A stretch of 64,000 bases of DNA from the NCBI GenBank assembly GCA_029783825.1, contig JAREIK010018588.1, positions 48,501 through 112,500 of the forward strand. Direction: 5' to 3'. The translations under genes and the position numbers were made by a program. Of this stretch, positions 40,761 to 53,408 are shown one piece after another; position 1 is the stretch's first letter; every line of letters begins with the position of its first letter. Under the pieces are notes generated by a model. That model saw only the letters and a list, made by a program, of their open reading frames with translations, was not told the DNA's origin and made no database searches. Source of the stretch: Sapria himalayana (Eukaryota > Streptophyta > Magnoliopsida > Malpighiales > Rafflesiaceae).

Positions 40761-42165
40761 CATAAGAGGTTCTCTCCTCTCTTACGAGATTTCTAGTTAG
40801 ATGAAACATCAAGTCAACCTCCTTCCTGACCGCTCCGTGGGACCTTAGCCTTTCGCATGGTCAATGTCGCCTTTGCTTTGGCCGGGTAAGTAAGGTACGG
40901 ACTTTGCCTGGTCCTCAGTCATTTATGCCCTCGGATGATTGAAAGAAGGTAAGGAAAGTCATAACTACCGGACCCTTTGTTTATAACATCAACAACCTCA
41001 GACGCGAAAACAACTTAAAACGCGAATGTCTATTCCTATTAGATTTATATTAAAGCTCATTCCCTTCCTTGCTTGCCCTTGCCTCCAGAAAGGAATGAAA
41101 GACCAGTCCCCCGCTTTTATTTGCCATTGAGTCAGATGTTCCAAAAAAAGAAAGTCATTTTGAAAGTAAAGTAAAAAGGAATAAGGTCAGACATATCTGC
41201 AAACTCGATGGAAAGGAGAGGAAGCAAGACTATCCCTTGATCCTCACCCTCGGAAGAAAATAAAAGCTCGACCGGCAAGACAGAAAAAGTAAATATGAAA
41301 TACGTAAAGTAAAGAAAATAGAGTGAGATTAGTTTATCCATTCCGTGAGCCTCTTGAATTGAAAAAGAAAAAGGGGGAAAGCCCTTAGAGTCTCCTTCCC
41401 CATCCAGATGGCGTAGAAGTTCCCTTTCTTGGTATGTTTAAGACAAGCAAGTAGGCAGGTTAGCAGTCCATGTCTCCTTTAACTTCATTAGGTAAGAAGG
41501 CAATCCATTTCCTTTTTCAATCTCCTAGACTTTAGCTAGCCAGCTGATCAAATTGCAGCAGTTCCAAGCCCTGCTGCCTTATGGATTCTGTCTGTGACTC
41601 CATATTCTTGTCCATAGTGACATCTTTCTTTATTATGATACTGAACTTCCATTTAATAGCCGACAGGATAATAAATATAGCCCGCCGCTTAAGGTGATTC
41701 ACCATCTTCTTCTTATATAATTGAGTTACCTAAACCCATTATAGGAAGCATTTCCGTAAAACCATGCATGCCCTGAAGTATCATACTCGACAGGAACGGG
41801 GTAGCAGCATAGTATTGAGCTTTTTTAGGCTAACCTACACGCCCAAGTAATGAAAGGGTAGCTGGTGCCTTAAACAATTTCCGTGCTTGGCAAAAAATAG
41901 GCGGAGTGAGACCGGTTCACTGAGTAAAGGCCAACAACTTTCTTTTGAGCAAGCGAGGTCCAGGCACTAGAGATCATGACCTACTTATCCCGATCAAACC
42001 CTCCTGTAGCTATTCCCATGAGCATAGATGTGTAGATCTATCTCTATGTATCCCTCTGCCCTGCCAGAAAATCCTTTCCCCTTCTGAACTTGCCAACCTG
42101 GGGTACCCCAACCGAGCCGGATTTGAGATCCTACCTTTCGAAGGAAAGGCTATTTTCACTCTTAC
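40761..42165. other. Spacer between atp6 and mitovirus remnants
   Basis: Contains a plus-strand frame at 41945-42247 whose N-terminal part is unrecognised and whose last codons may run into the mitovirus-derived segment. A purine-rich stretch lies near 41140-41400. No RNA gene was recognised. A CATAAGAG-like sequence at about 40756 resembles a mitochondrial promoter core but has no supporting context. Confidence 0.45.
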
Positions 42166-43020
42166 TTCGATTCGATTAGGTTTGTGTTCAGTGTACTTTG
42201 TTTTTGTGTTGGCGGTTACTTATGGGAAGGCTTGGTCAGAGTTGTGAGGGAGCGGGAAAGAGGCATATATTTGTCATTGGTCATTAGATCGTCCTTCGTA
42301 CAGTCCATATCTGGGCGATGTCTGTCCTCAAGAGATTGAAGATGGACGGAAGGGTCCTATTGACTGGCTTAAAGGCAGCATGGCTTTTTCTTCAAGGCTG
42401 CAACTTACCGTTGGCCCGTTGCATCTCAATGTCGTCTCATGGCAGCTATGTTTGGGAAGTTGTTAAATTATGCCTTTTATTCCTTATTTGTTTTGACAGC
42501 CTTTGAGGTGCCCTTTGTTAAGAAGCGACCTTCTGTCGTGGACAACCCCTAGGATCTTACTCTTCTTGGCCTGGTGTTTGCTCTCACACATCATTATACT
42601 GTGTGGTGGGCGGCACATCAGGTATACCCTGGGGCCTACTTCAGTGCTTGGCAATGATGTTTTAATCGCTGATACGTAGATAGCTCAAGTGTATGAGCTT
42701 GTTTTAACATAATTGGGAGTGACAATATCAACCCATAAGTCCTTGATCTCCCATTTCGGCTCAGCTGAGTTTGCTATGCGGTTCTGGGTTCGAGGGTGGA
42801 ATGTGAACCGAACCTTAGTCCTATTTCAATTGCTAATCTTGTGAATAGCCATCACTTGTGTGTTGTTATCGCCCCACACTTAAAGTATCCAGTCAAGTAG
42901 TTTTCAACTTTGGCTTTGGCTAGGATATGTGGTGCCAATTACCGGGTCCTTAGTAGAATTGACCATCGACGGAGTTTGCACAACGAGCGACTCTTTTCGA
43001 TGTACACTCGTCACGCTAAT
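42166..43020 (+). pseudogene. Endogenous mitovirus RNA-dependent RNA polymerase remnant
   Basis: Pieces of a mitovirus-type polymerase lie in order on the plus strand: a tyrosine-glycine-lysine phrase and a decayed lysine/arginine-rich phrase near 42220-42270, an MDG phrase near 42340, a GQPLG box at 42540-42554, a GND at the place of the catalytic GDD at 42650-42658, an H-K-S phrase near 42740, and a C-terminal arginine-rich stretch to about 43015. The frame changes near 42565 and again near 42640. In-frame TAG and TAA codons follow the GND box, both at places where glutamine would fit. Mitoviruses are capsidless RNA viruses that replicate in mitochondria, and DNA copies are known in plant mitochondrial genomes. 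This copy is truncated, frameshifted and has lost the first catalytic aspartate of GDD, so it is inert. Confidence 0.85.
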
Positions 43021-46000
43021 TAGATTGACTCGTGAAGTTAGAGATTAGATAGTATTGACCGACATCCCATTATCTTCCTTTTCGGAGTCCAGCATCCGAT
43101 CATTTATTGGATCGACCTCACTAAGAAATCATCTAGCTAACTGAACCGGATAACTTACCAGGACACTCACTCCTTAACATTCAACTAAGCGAAATCAAGA
43201 TATTTTAGGGTGACCTATCTCTACTATACTTGGTTCTGGATGGCAAACGAACTAATCCCCCCCTCACCTCCAGACTATCTCCCCCAACCACCCTCCACCG
43301 ATACTTAACACAACACCTATCTACGGGCTGCTAGTCTAACTTAAATGACCACAACTACACCACTCTGCTAAAATACACTATCATCATACGAAATACGAAC
43401 GCCCGCAATATGGCTAAAAAGATAAGAGAAGTTCGAAGCAAGTAAAAGAACACGAACCCACCAAGCAACGGAACGTGGTAGGTAGAGGCGGAAGTTGATA
43501 AGCTCCTAAAAGTGTTCTAAATTATGAGGGCCGCCCGGAAAGAGTTTGATTCTTAAAGGGGCTTCTTCAACTTCAACTGAAAAATATTGCTTCGGTATGG
43601 TTTTAGCCCAGCTGCTAACCGCATTCTCTCCCGATCATAAGAGAATCAAGGCTTTCTAGCTCTATCAACACGAAGACCAAAATCATCGGCTGCTCACCGG
43701 AAAGAAAGGAATAAAAAAAAGAATAGCCAGGCCAAAAGCTTTATAGGCCAATCCTCAAAAAAATCCTATTATGGGACTGGACCCAACCCAGGGTCATTTT
43801 ATTAAGCCATCCATCTTAAGCATGCAACAAGCAATCTCGCTCGCTCCTGTGGGTGGGAAGGGCCAGGTGGGGCCGGGACTCAAGCTCAAGTGGGGATGGA
43901 GAGCTACTGCCCTGCCTTTATATAGTTGGTAATTGGAATATAGCAAGGGTGTGTGTTGGGGCAACTAGTTTTTTGAAAGTGGTGCATGTAATGTACTAGT
44001 TAGTAAATGAAATGGATATCTATTTAATTCAAGTCTGTGTCGTGCTTTGTAAGTTCTAAGAGCAGGTGGAAGACCTCCCCTTCCCCTTCAAATATGTGTT
44101 TTCATGATTGCATCCATTTTAATCAGAGATGCCACACCACAAGTGCCAAGTGCATGCGACGCGTCACTTCTTTCTATTTCCGGGGGGCTTGGCTTGAACC
44201 ACTCCCATTGAGGCTGAGTAAAGAACTCAAGCTAGCAGCTCCCTCGAGTTAACTGGTGAGGCCCAGGGCCAAATAATCAATGGAATTGGACTTCTTCGTT
44301 GTGAAATGAGTAAAGAAGAAAGGACTAGAAAGAAGCCCCTTAGAGGCACTCGAGTATAAGACCTTCATTATAGGGCCCTTCCATACTAGTGAGTTAGTTT
44401 TGTATCATAACCGTACGAAAGAACTTTTTAAAAAGAAAGGCAGCTATTGCCGTCCAGATAAAAAAAAGGATTCTCGGCTCAGTAGCCAGAACAGAAAGGA
44501 CGCCTGTCTCCTGGAATTGTTTTTTTCCTTTTCGAATAAGGGCTGGGGTGTATGCCGGGTGACTTAGAAAAGGAGAGGTAACCCGCTTATAACAGTTCAT
44601 TTTTTCATTCGGGCTTGCACTTACCGCTATTTTTTATTGGATTCTGGGGGGAAGGTCAGATTTGATATTTTGGTAGTTGTTGGTAAGGTAGGGTGCTTTC
44701 CTATTATTGGTTGGGGTAAGGGGTAAGGAGTCTAGCCGGGTAATATGCGGGCGGTAAGGAACTGGGACGTCTTTCCTACCACGGGGAATACCCCTCCTTA
44801 GAGTTATGGTTATGTGTGATATGTTCTGGTCTCAGCCAGGGTCCTTGTACGCGGAAGCTTTCAAGTTCGTACGAGGATACCTTTTCAGGAGGGCGATTTC
44901 CTCACGTTCCTTTTGTCTATCTTATATTATAAGACACAGAAAATAGATACTCTGGAATGAGGTTAAGCACGGCATCGCCCAGAAGCTCATAGGCCCACGG
45001 CGCCTATTAATAGAACAAGTGGCTCCTTTGGGATTATCATCCTTCCTCACTGCCGGCTTCCACTTAACCATACTTGGCAAGGAAGACTTGTAGCTGGACA
45101 AGTCTCACTAGGTATGCATTAGACTCTTTGACTCTTGTTGAAATATCTGCTGCGGGCGGTCGAACTTATGCCGTGTAGGTTATCTAACTTAATAATCCGC
45201 TATCACCTCATCTATCGTCTGCTACCACCGAGGGGACCTCTTTTTTATAATCTACTGTCGCTGACCCACTTTATGTTGCTTAAGCGTCCGCTATTGCTTA
45301 ATTGCCCGCTCGGTAATCTATTTGACAAGAGAGTCTGATCACGGAATTGGTAGTTTCTGCGTAAACCAGAACTCGAAAAGTAAGCATGGCATCTATCCTT
45401 AAGCTATAAAAGAGTGAGAACTCGGGGAGGCATCAGCTTGACGTTCCCCTTCCCCCTACCATACATACGAGATTATGTCATTTCACATCTAAGAATAATC
45501 TTGAACTTGAATAGGAAGCATAAACCTAGAACATGCACAGGTCCTAGTCCTACTCATCCTCCGTTCTAATATGAACAAAACAAATCCGATCACCAGATCC
45601 TTGTGATAAGCATTCCGCTATACCGGGTAGACCGAACGAGTCACTCCCTAGTCCATTAAAGAGTAGACGTTGATAGTCCACTCGGATGGGTCCACCTCCC
45701 AAACATTAGGAAGGGCCCCTCAAGTTTTGCATGAATGAAAAAGCACCTTGTGGATCGGACATGCCATATTCATGCAAGCCTATGGTTGGACATAAAAAAT
45801 CTACTCAAAAACACGCGTTGGAGGGACAGAGGTCCAAGAGGAAAAGCCCTTAATTCGACTCTTTCACCCATGACTCAGTCCAAAGGGATTCCTATAAGCC
45901 AGAGAAGGAAAAGCATTTACGAAGCCTTAGTCCAGAGTGTAGTGCACAGCCGGTAGGGGCGTCTCGGATTCATTCTATAATAACTAAAATGGAACCATGC

Positions 46001-46295
46001 ATATGCCATACTTTTTTTACTTTCGCTTTCCTAGTCTGAGAAGGGATAGGTCCAGGGTTATTCCTCTCATATCCTACTTAAATTGGTTGGAAAGGCAAAC
46101 TCACGTACTTCTGAGTCAGTCTGACAGAGCTTGGAACAAACGGACTTGACTCGAACTTCGAACTAATTCTATGTCTTTACGCAAGTGAGCGGTCCTCTCT
46201 TATGCCCTTCAATTACATTTGTCTTTCGACCGTACGACATCCTATCATTTTGGCGAAGTACTTTCTTCACAAGTATCTGCTCTGACAAAGACTCG
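43021..46295. other. Stretch without recognisable genes
   Basis: Only short frames with no known motif, such as 44037-44252 (plus) and 44394-44600 (minus). Stop codons are frequent in all frames. No structural RNA was recognised. Confidence 0.5.
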
Positions 46296-46395
46296 AAGCA
46301 CTAAAGGTGGCAGTGAAAAGTCATATTTTGGGCAAGCCTTGTTAAGGTCTCCGAAATCAATGCAAACACAAACTTGTCCATTCTTCCTTCTTCAC
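46296..46395 (-). pseudogene. Ty3-type retrotransposon reverse transcriptase fragment
   Basis: Read on the minus strand, about 25-30 codons give a phrase close to GQVCVCIDFGDLNKACPK followed by YDFSLP. This is the hallmark start of the Ty3/gypsy reverse transcriptase palm, where CIDFRDLN precedes the first catalytic region. The rest of the domain, including the YxDD box, is not visible; sequence on both sides decays into stops. It is a small nuclear-type retroelement scrap of the sort common in plant mitochondrial spacers. It shares its strand with the gag fragment about 4.6 kb away, but unrelated DNA lies between, so they need not derive from one insertion. Confidence 0.8.
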
Positions 46396-49300
46396 CGGTG
46401 ACTAATTCATGGGTTCTTCCATTGGTGCTACTGGTGGCTTTCGAAATTGACTCGGAAAGCGGCTGCATGTGATACTACCTATGTTGCTCTACCACCTATG
46501 CAATCACAGCTCAGTCATTGACTGTCGAAAATGGATAGCTGCTGGGAGAATTACGACTGATGAATCACGATCAGCCACTGATTCCCTTGCTGTTAGATTC
46601 GTGCCTCAAAGACTAAGCTACTGGGATGGGATGGGACTCGGTCGGAAGGAATCTACACAGAATATATCCCCTTCTGTGGGGTGACATGGATCTTCCTTCT
46701 ATCTCAGAGGTTGCATATATAGAAGATGGATTGGTTTGGAGTAATCTCTTCGTCTAATCACGAGACCACATGTACTTTATATGGGATTGATTCCCGTTAG
46801 GTGGATTGGTTGCTGTGCAGCTAACTATCGACCCCTCTTGCTCTGACCGCTTCTTTCTTTATCTTTATAGGACTTGTTAGTAGCTTGAAGTCTGTCTCCT
46901 TTCATTCCCTATATCCTCTACCTAAGAGCAGAGCCACTTGATCAGAGAGAGAGAGATAGACGATGTTTACACTGCCTTGAATCAATGCATGAATTTGACG
47001 TTGGGGCTAAACCTATTCTTGTTTGGCCCATGAAGATACTTTCACTCTACTTGCTCGTGTTGCCTGCTCCTCCGTCTTCCACTTGTCACGAAAGATTATC
47101 CCTTGAAGAATGAGAGATAAAACTCCAATGCTAGGAAACTTCCAATCAAGTGCTTCCGAGACTAAAGTCCCCTTACCAAGAGCAGAGTTATAAGCAGGTA
47201 TAGGATCCAGCAAGACGGGAGGAAGGAAGATTCAATCGAGCTTAGTCTGAGCCAAGAAAATGATCGAAGGAGTGCTAACGCACTCATTTTCTCGCTCCCT
47301 AGGGGTGAGAAGGATACCCTATCTTATCCAAAGATGGTAGCAAGCTCTACTCTGAATAGGTTCTCAATCCAATGATCATGCCTTCATTCCTTATTAAACA
47401 CGATATTTATCGAAACCTTTATTATTTCTAATTGATTCAGTTCAACCCCCCCTCCCCCCCCATGTTGATTGACTACTTGTTCTAGGACACTTTCTACTCT
47501 TTATTGTCTGCCCAATGAACTTCCTTCTTCTATATCTTCTTATTTAGGAAGAACAGATTCTGTTATCCATATTCGATTCATGGACCATGCTTAGTTCTAT
47601 CATGATCTAGCTCCCCCTCTTCAGAGGCTTAACAGGACAGTCTATGGTCCGTCTTCCTTTCGACTTCTAGGTTGGAATGGTTCTTAAAGCTTGGCTTGGG
47701 AGGCTATCTCAGAGAAAATGCATCAATCAATGTCCGGCTTGAGACCTTTCTTTGAACCTTTCATCTTTGATTCTTTAATCTCTTATCTCGGACTGAACCC
47801 TATAAGGAGCTTGGCCTAGTGAATCCAATTATGTTTTCCTTGTTTCCCGGTTTACTTTTCAGCTAAGGAGAGGTGGGAAGAGTAGTTGAAGCTTTCATAT
47901 AATAATAATGAATGTCCGGTTTCAAAGTTATAGGCATTCTCTGGTCCATTGGACCCAGTGTAAAGCCCTTGTGTTTTAAACCCTAGTCTACCGTAAATGT
48001 AAGATAGGATAGGTTCCTCCGATCTCTTTCCCATCTATATTGCCTTCACCTAAAGGAGAACCAGCAGCCTGGCAGCCCGGCCATCCACACATTCCTTATT
48101 TGGATACACACTGGCAGGGCAGGGTGGTTGGGAGTTTTCAACTTCCTCTATACACTGGCTTTCGTTCTAGCTCCGCACCTCTCCCTGCCAGTCGCCTCAC
48201 CCTTCCTCATCATCATCATCCAATTCCTTCTGCAGTTCATCATGATAGTGGGCGAAGCCATCTCTTTCCTGTCTGCTTACATATAGGGGGGCGAGCTCCT
48301 CGAGGCTGCACTCGCCTTTTTGAATTGGCTATGCCGAAAGCAAGATCGTCTAGTTCTACCAGATGGGCATAGTAGCTTTTAAAAAGTCCTATGCATCTTT
48401 TTCCTACTATCAGTAGTAGTTTAAGAAAAGAGCCTTATGTCGGAACCCTAAAGGCCAGCTCTCTCTTTCTTTAGTTAGTTGAAGGCTTCCGTTGGCTGGG
48501 CTGGACCAAAGGATCGTTCTCCTTTTCTTGAGCGTAAAGGAAAGGATGTCCCACTTCCAACCTGTAACTGACTTCAATCTGTCTGAGTTGGTTGACGCAT
48601 AAATATTTTACATATGTTTAGGATTCAATCCAGCCATAGCGGTGAATCCTGACCATTCAGAAAGGGTGGTGGAACTCGTTGTCTATGGCGACGTATATCA
48701 AGAGGTGTCTGGTTCAGAAGTTGAGACCGAATCCATTCCAGAAAGCGTCTTCACTCCCGGCTTCTGCTCCTCATGCAGTGGTTAGGCGGGTAGAGTACAG
48801 TCCCGATGATCGAATGTTTTCTTCCACTCGTCCCCGTGTCGACTATTTCTTGAGGGCTTTTCTCTTCTGACTTTCCTTTTCAACTCAACCGGAAAGAACG
48901 AACATCGAGATTGGAAAATAGCTGATCAATGAACATCGTCTTCGCCGGCTCCTATCACAGTTTTAGAGTATGAAGGGCCTATTAGTTGGCTTAGCTGATA
49001 TGAGCTTATATAGTCTCGGTCCTATGAATCTGACCGTACTTCCCGAGCCCGAGGGTCGAGCTGCTACACTCCTCATTGACTGAAAATGATTGAGATTGTA
49101 TCGCTTACTAGAGATCCTGAGAAGCTCAGAATGCAACCAACCCCTAGTGCCCCCTCTCTTTCAATATTGGTGGATCCTAGAGATCCGTTTGATTGATAGA
49201 AGGATCAGGGAGAACCCCTATCCGACCAATGGATCTTCCAACTAGAATTTTCAAGGACTTAAGGCAGCCTCTATTAAAGTAGTTGCTAAATTGATATAGC

Positions 49301-50914
49301 GATCCCTTGAATCCAATACATCCATGGAACCAATCATAGATTATGGAGCCAAAGTAGTCATAGAAAAGCTAAGCTTTCAGGCAAGGGAGGTATAGGCTAC
49401 AAAAGATCAATTCCAGTCCTACAGCTTCTCTAGCTTGAGTGGATACCTGTACTATTTTTTTATAGCTTTTTTTTAAGAAGACCTTTCATAACGAGCGTAC
49501 CGAGCATAAGAGCTTTCGGGAGAAGAACTAATATTAATAGGATGTATACCATTTCTCCCAATAGTAGGTTTCCACATTGAAGATTTTATGCAGTGAATGT
49601 AAAATAATAGGACTAGAACCCCGATAGAATTCTGCTATTCTTCTACGGCTTTGAAGGCTACATTAAGGTTTCTCAGAAGCTGCTATCTCTGGATATGGTT
49701 CTTTAGCAGGAAGAGTAGGTGTGCAAACGCAAACACCAGGGAATCCATTTATAAAGGGAAAAGGAAGAATGTATTTAGAATATTTGAATTATACTCGTCG
49801 ATATAATATCCCTATCTCTTCTAAAGAGGTAAACCAGTGGCAGGCCTTTTTCAAGCGTATAAGCAATTAAGTAAGCTAATATAAAAAATCTGTCCTTGCT
49901 ACACTCTTTGAAAAGTATTATCTAGAATAGTCTACCTTTCATGCAAAGTAAATATACTTTTTTTCTACTAAGGTTAAGGGCCAGCCCCTCCATATAGTTT
50001 CCTCACTTCACCTGGCCAATCAGAATAAGTAGTAGTCAGAAAAGTATAAGAAACAACAAGTGTTCCATCCTTGACTGCATTCCCCTTTCCATTAGTCACT
50101 TAAGCAAGCCAGCTAGGTAATTTACCAAGTCCTTTCTAACCGCCAAGCAGGGTCAAAAGCTAGGGAGAATTCCTGAAAAAAAAAATAGGTTAAGTCCAAG
50201 TTCCTATCGATGGAGTAGTAGTTGAAGTACTTCTTGCTGTGAGTACTATAGATAATTGATTCTTTGGTAATAAGATAAAATTCTATGTCTGATGGGGCTA
50301 TGGTACTCTCCATCAGTCTTCGTAACATCATTCGAAGCATCCCATTTACAGGTATGGGGATAAAGTCAAGTAGAGTCCCTCTATGTAAGATACCTGGGGT
50401 AGTTTCCGATTATGAAAGGGATCAGAGATTTTCCTTGTCCTGGACAGCCCTGCTTGTTATTTTGTAATCCCTGATTCTAAATAAGCCAGTCCATTGTCTA
50501 CTCCTGCTTTTCTAAGCCATTTTTTGTTCCTTTCTTTCTCGCTGCTACTATTCCTAATCCTAGTGTGGAAGCTTAGCTTACTAAGGGAGTAATTTCTCGT
50601 AAGCATGGCTTTGGCAGGTACTCCTTTTGAGCCTTTTCTATTGGACTTGCTTTCAAACCTCTTTCTTTTCTGCTGCATTCTTTCCTACCTACCTCTTTCT
50701 TACCTTGCTTTCTGTCTCTCCCATCACATCGCTCCTAGATCAATCACGAAGCTAAGTGCTACCCCATAAAGAAGTATTCCTGCGGAAAGCTTCTGCTTAT
50801 CTTTATCTACGCGTATTATGTCATGGTGAGGTTGGGTGGTCCCCCATTCTATGTGGAAGTGAGTTAATTAAGTAAGTTGTAATATAAAAATTATATGTAT
50901 TTATGCACCCTGTA
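46396..50914. other. Stretch without recognised genes
   Basis: A plus-strand frame of 110 codons at 48040-48372 is rich in Pro, His, Arg and Ser and has no recognised domain. An open stretch of about 68 codons at 49666-49869 lacks a start and is unrecognised. A mononucleotide-rich C tract occurs at 47446-47461. The longest frames are close to chance expectation for this composition. Confidence 0.5.
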
Positions 50915-51480
50915 TTAACGGAAAATTGGAAGGGAAGCTTGGTCTCGAAAGTAGGAAGAAAAAAGAAAAGGAATTGGCTTACTAGATAGGAGGAGGGGGG
51001 GTAGCATGGTAGCGACAGTCTTTCGGGTCATCAACTTTCCCAACCTCGTGTGGTCTCTTAATCTCCGAAAGTGTGATCCAATTTTGTTGTAAGAGGTCAT
51101 GGAGAAATCATCTTTCTTTTCTTTTCGCTCCTTTATGGTAATTATCTTGGTCTCTTTTGACTTCTTTCCTCCAACGACCACATGAGACTTGTTGGTTTCA
51201 ACGACTGCCGCTGTCGAAGACTCGAGCATGTGTGCGCCTCTAGGACGCCGCCGTTTGCTAAGATGTGCTTCCACATCGTGAGCTTTAGTGCACAAGTCGT
51301 CGAATCCTTTAAAGGTTTGGGGCAGGAGTATCGACGATAGGTCATGCCTTAAGTTGTTCATGCACATCTTGAGGAGCTCTTGCTGAGTCAACGTCTGGGG
51401 ACAGGCAAAAGTAAGGGCTCGCCACCTTGCAATGAACTCCGTTACAGCTGATCGTAGACCACCCTTGCTTTTGTTTCGTG
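50915..51480 (-). pseudogene. Ty3-type retrotransposon gag fragment
   Basis: On the minus strand, a frame enters near 51480 with VTEFIARWRALTF and continues through 51391-50915 with LTQQELLKMCMNNLRHDL and then TFKGFDDLCTKAHDVEAHL. This matches the retrotransposon gag family of plant Ty3/gypsy elements: a W-R phrase, then a C-x-x-x-L-R phrase, then a K-x-F-x-x-L-x-x-x-A-H-D/E-x-E phrase. A basic KRRRPRG stretch follows, as expected before the nucleocapsid part, and then the sequence becomes unrelated. The frame stays open for about 158 codons from its first ATG but lacks protease, reverse transcriptase and long terminal repeats, so it is a fragment. Host-mitochondrial use is not suggested by anything seen. 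Confidence 0.82.
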
Positions 51481-53200
51481 CTAGCTTCTTTCCCTTATGT
51501 TACACTAATTTTCGTCACTTCTTTTTCATTTATGATGTAGTACTAGCGCACGCGCTTGCACTTAGAGCAATTACGCATTTCTCTCGTTATGCAAGCCAGC
51601 TTTTTCAAGGAGAAGACATGGTTTAGCAGTTAATTACATCTCGAAGAACCCCCATGCCAGCCAGTAGAAATTTAGATATTTTGGAGGAGACACATGAAAG
51701 GCGGCCAAAGATTCAGACTACGGTCGAAGCCAACCAATTAAAAAAGTTCAGAGGAGGATGAGACCCTTTCAATCACCTCCTTAAAAAAGAGTGAGAGCTA
51801 GCAGATGAGCTAAGCAGCATACATTTGGTTGGAATAAAAGGTGCCTAGCGCTCTCCTTCTTCTCTCTGCATCAATTAAATGTCACTATGTGTAACACATG
51901 CAATTGGACATCTTTCGCCGAAGAAGACCAAGAGGACTGGTTTACTTCTCTTCTTGAATATGGATTCTTAAACCTCTCCTGACTTTCAAAAAGAAAATTG
52001 GATTAGGACCTTCCTTAGCCCTATTGCGCTAAGTGATTTATCATTCCTTGAGGTGGCATTGGCCTAGTCTTTTACTAACCCCCACTGGATTCTAATCATT
52101 CCCCTTGTTGAGTGAGGAGGGCTTGACTTGAAAGGATCTCTGTCTGTTCCGTCTAAGCCAGGGTAGGAGTTGGATCGCCATCCTTCGCACCTCTTATTGT
52201 GCTAAGGGTTTTTTGTTTGATAGGGTCAGCCTTTCTCTCCGGCAGTGGTCTAACCTTAAATGCAACTAGTGGTCCCTCTCTTGGTGTGGAACCTGATCTG
52301 ATGGCTAAGAAGAAAAATGAAAGCTTTAGAAGTGAGATCTCAAGCTGTCTGCATTCACTCCTTTTATGTGGAAATAATTTCATGAAGAAGCCGATTCGAA
52401 TGTTCTCAACTCCGCCCAGGCATCGGCCCTAGCGTAGCCTTGTTCTAAGGATGATGTGAACAAGGGGAATGCACGAGAAAGGGGTCTTCTCTTGGTTTGA
52501 GTTCCATAGTTTCGCTTACTACTAGGATAGGTGAAACTACATGATTCTGTGCTGTAGTTTCAGTCGTTACAGCTTGCTAGTAAACTTATAGTCGTTAGCG
52601 CTAGGAATTGCCACTAACAAGGAAAAAGTCGATGTTGAACAACCACCAAGATGGGTACAGGACCGAGAATCCATGAATGGAAGCACTGCTCGGAGAAGAA
52701 AGAACATGAATGAACCATCTCGAGCACAGGTCTCGGTTAGGCATGTTGGTGCCGTACCGTATCACATGAAAGGATTGGGCCGGTAAGGCATGATTCATTT
52801 ATTGATTGGGAGGATTTCTTCTAGGATTGCTCGGGCTCTACTAGGGATTGTCCATCCCCACCTACCTATGCCTATGGTCCACTTACTATCAACCCTCGAA
52901 ATCATAACCTTTTTTTAACGAGATGTGGAAGCATATCCAATCTATTAAATATATGTGAGTAGCTTTCGAAGCCTGATTCAAGGTGGCCAAGTGGGCACTA
53001 AAAGCTAAGGAAGCTCCGGAAGAAGTTCATCGACAACACCAAAGAAAACGGATACCGAATCAGAAGTCAAGGCACAGAATAAATTGTTTCAATGGAAGTA
53101 GTTTCTAGCTTACACTACCCCCATTTTAGTAGTTCGCCTGTACCCGTACGGAGAAGCGGTAGTTTGCTCACTAAGCCCAATCGATCCTTGCCTAAAAGGC
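51481..53200. other. Stretch without recognised genes
   Basis: Overlapping frames on both strands at 52153-52432 have no recognised domain and probably reflect low stop density by chance. No RNA gene was recognised. Confidence 0.45.
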
Positions 53201-53305
53201 CATGTTCCAAGCTAATGCGACTCTAGAATCAATCAAATCTAAAGGAGAATGCCCTATTGGGCTTTCACACGTTAAGATGCCAAGAAATATTATAGATACA
53301 AACCG

Positions 53306-53355
53306 GATTATCTTCAAGTACTTGATTATCTTCAAGTACTTGATTATCTTCAAGT
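53306..53355 (+). repeat. 18-base tandem repeat, about 2.8 copies
   Basis: GATTATCTTCAAGTACTT occurs at 53306-53323 and 53324-53341, and then partly at 53342-53355. The period is a multiple of three and lies inside a 68-codon frame (53202-53408), so it repeats Ile-Ile-Phe-Lys-Tyr-Leu. The phrase TCCAAGCTAATG occurs just before (about 53206) and just after (about 53354) the repeat, a possible slipped or flanking duplication. Confidence 0.9.
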
Positions 53356-53408
53356 CCAAGCTAATGAGATTGGACTTACGGGGGGAACACTTGATCGCTT
53401 ATCGTTAG

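Noticed and set aside
40750..40770. CATAAGAG-like mitochondrial promoter core
   Set aside because: The core is short, occurs by chance, and lies on the opposite strand to the atp6 pseudogene with no recognised gene downstream.
48040..48372. 110-codon Pro/His/Ser-rich frame as a gene
   Set aside because: Low complexity, no domain, and a length expected by chance in a region of low stop density.
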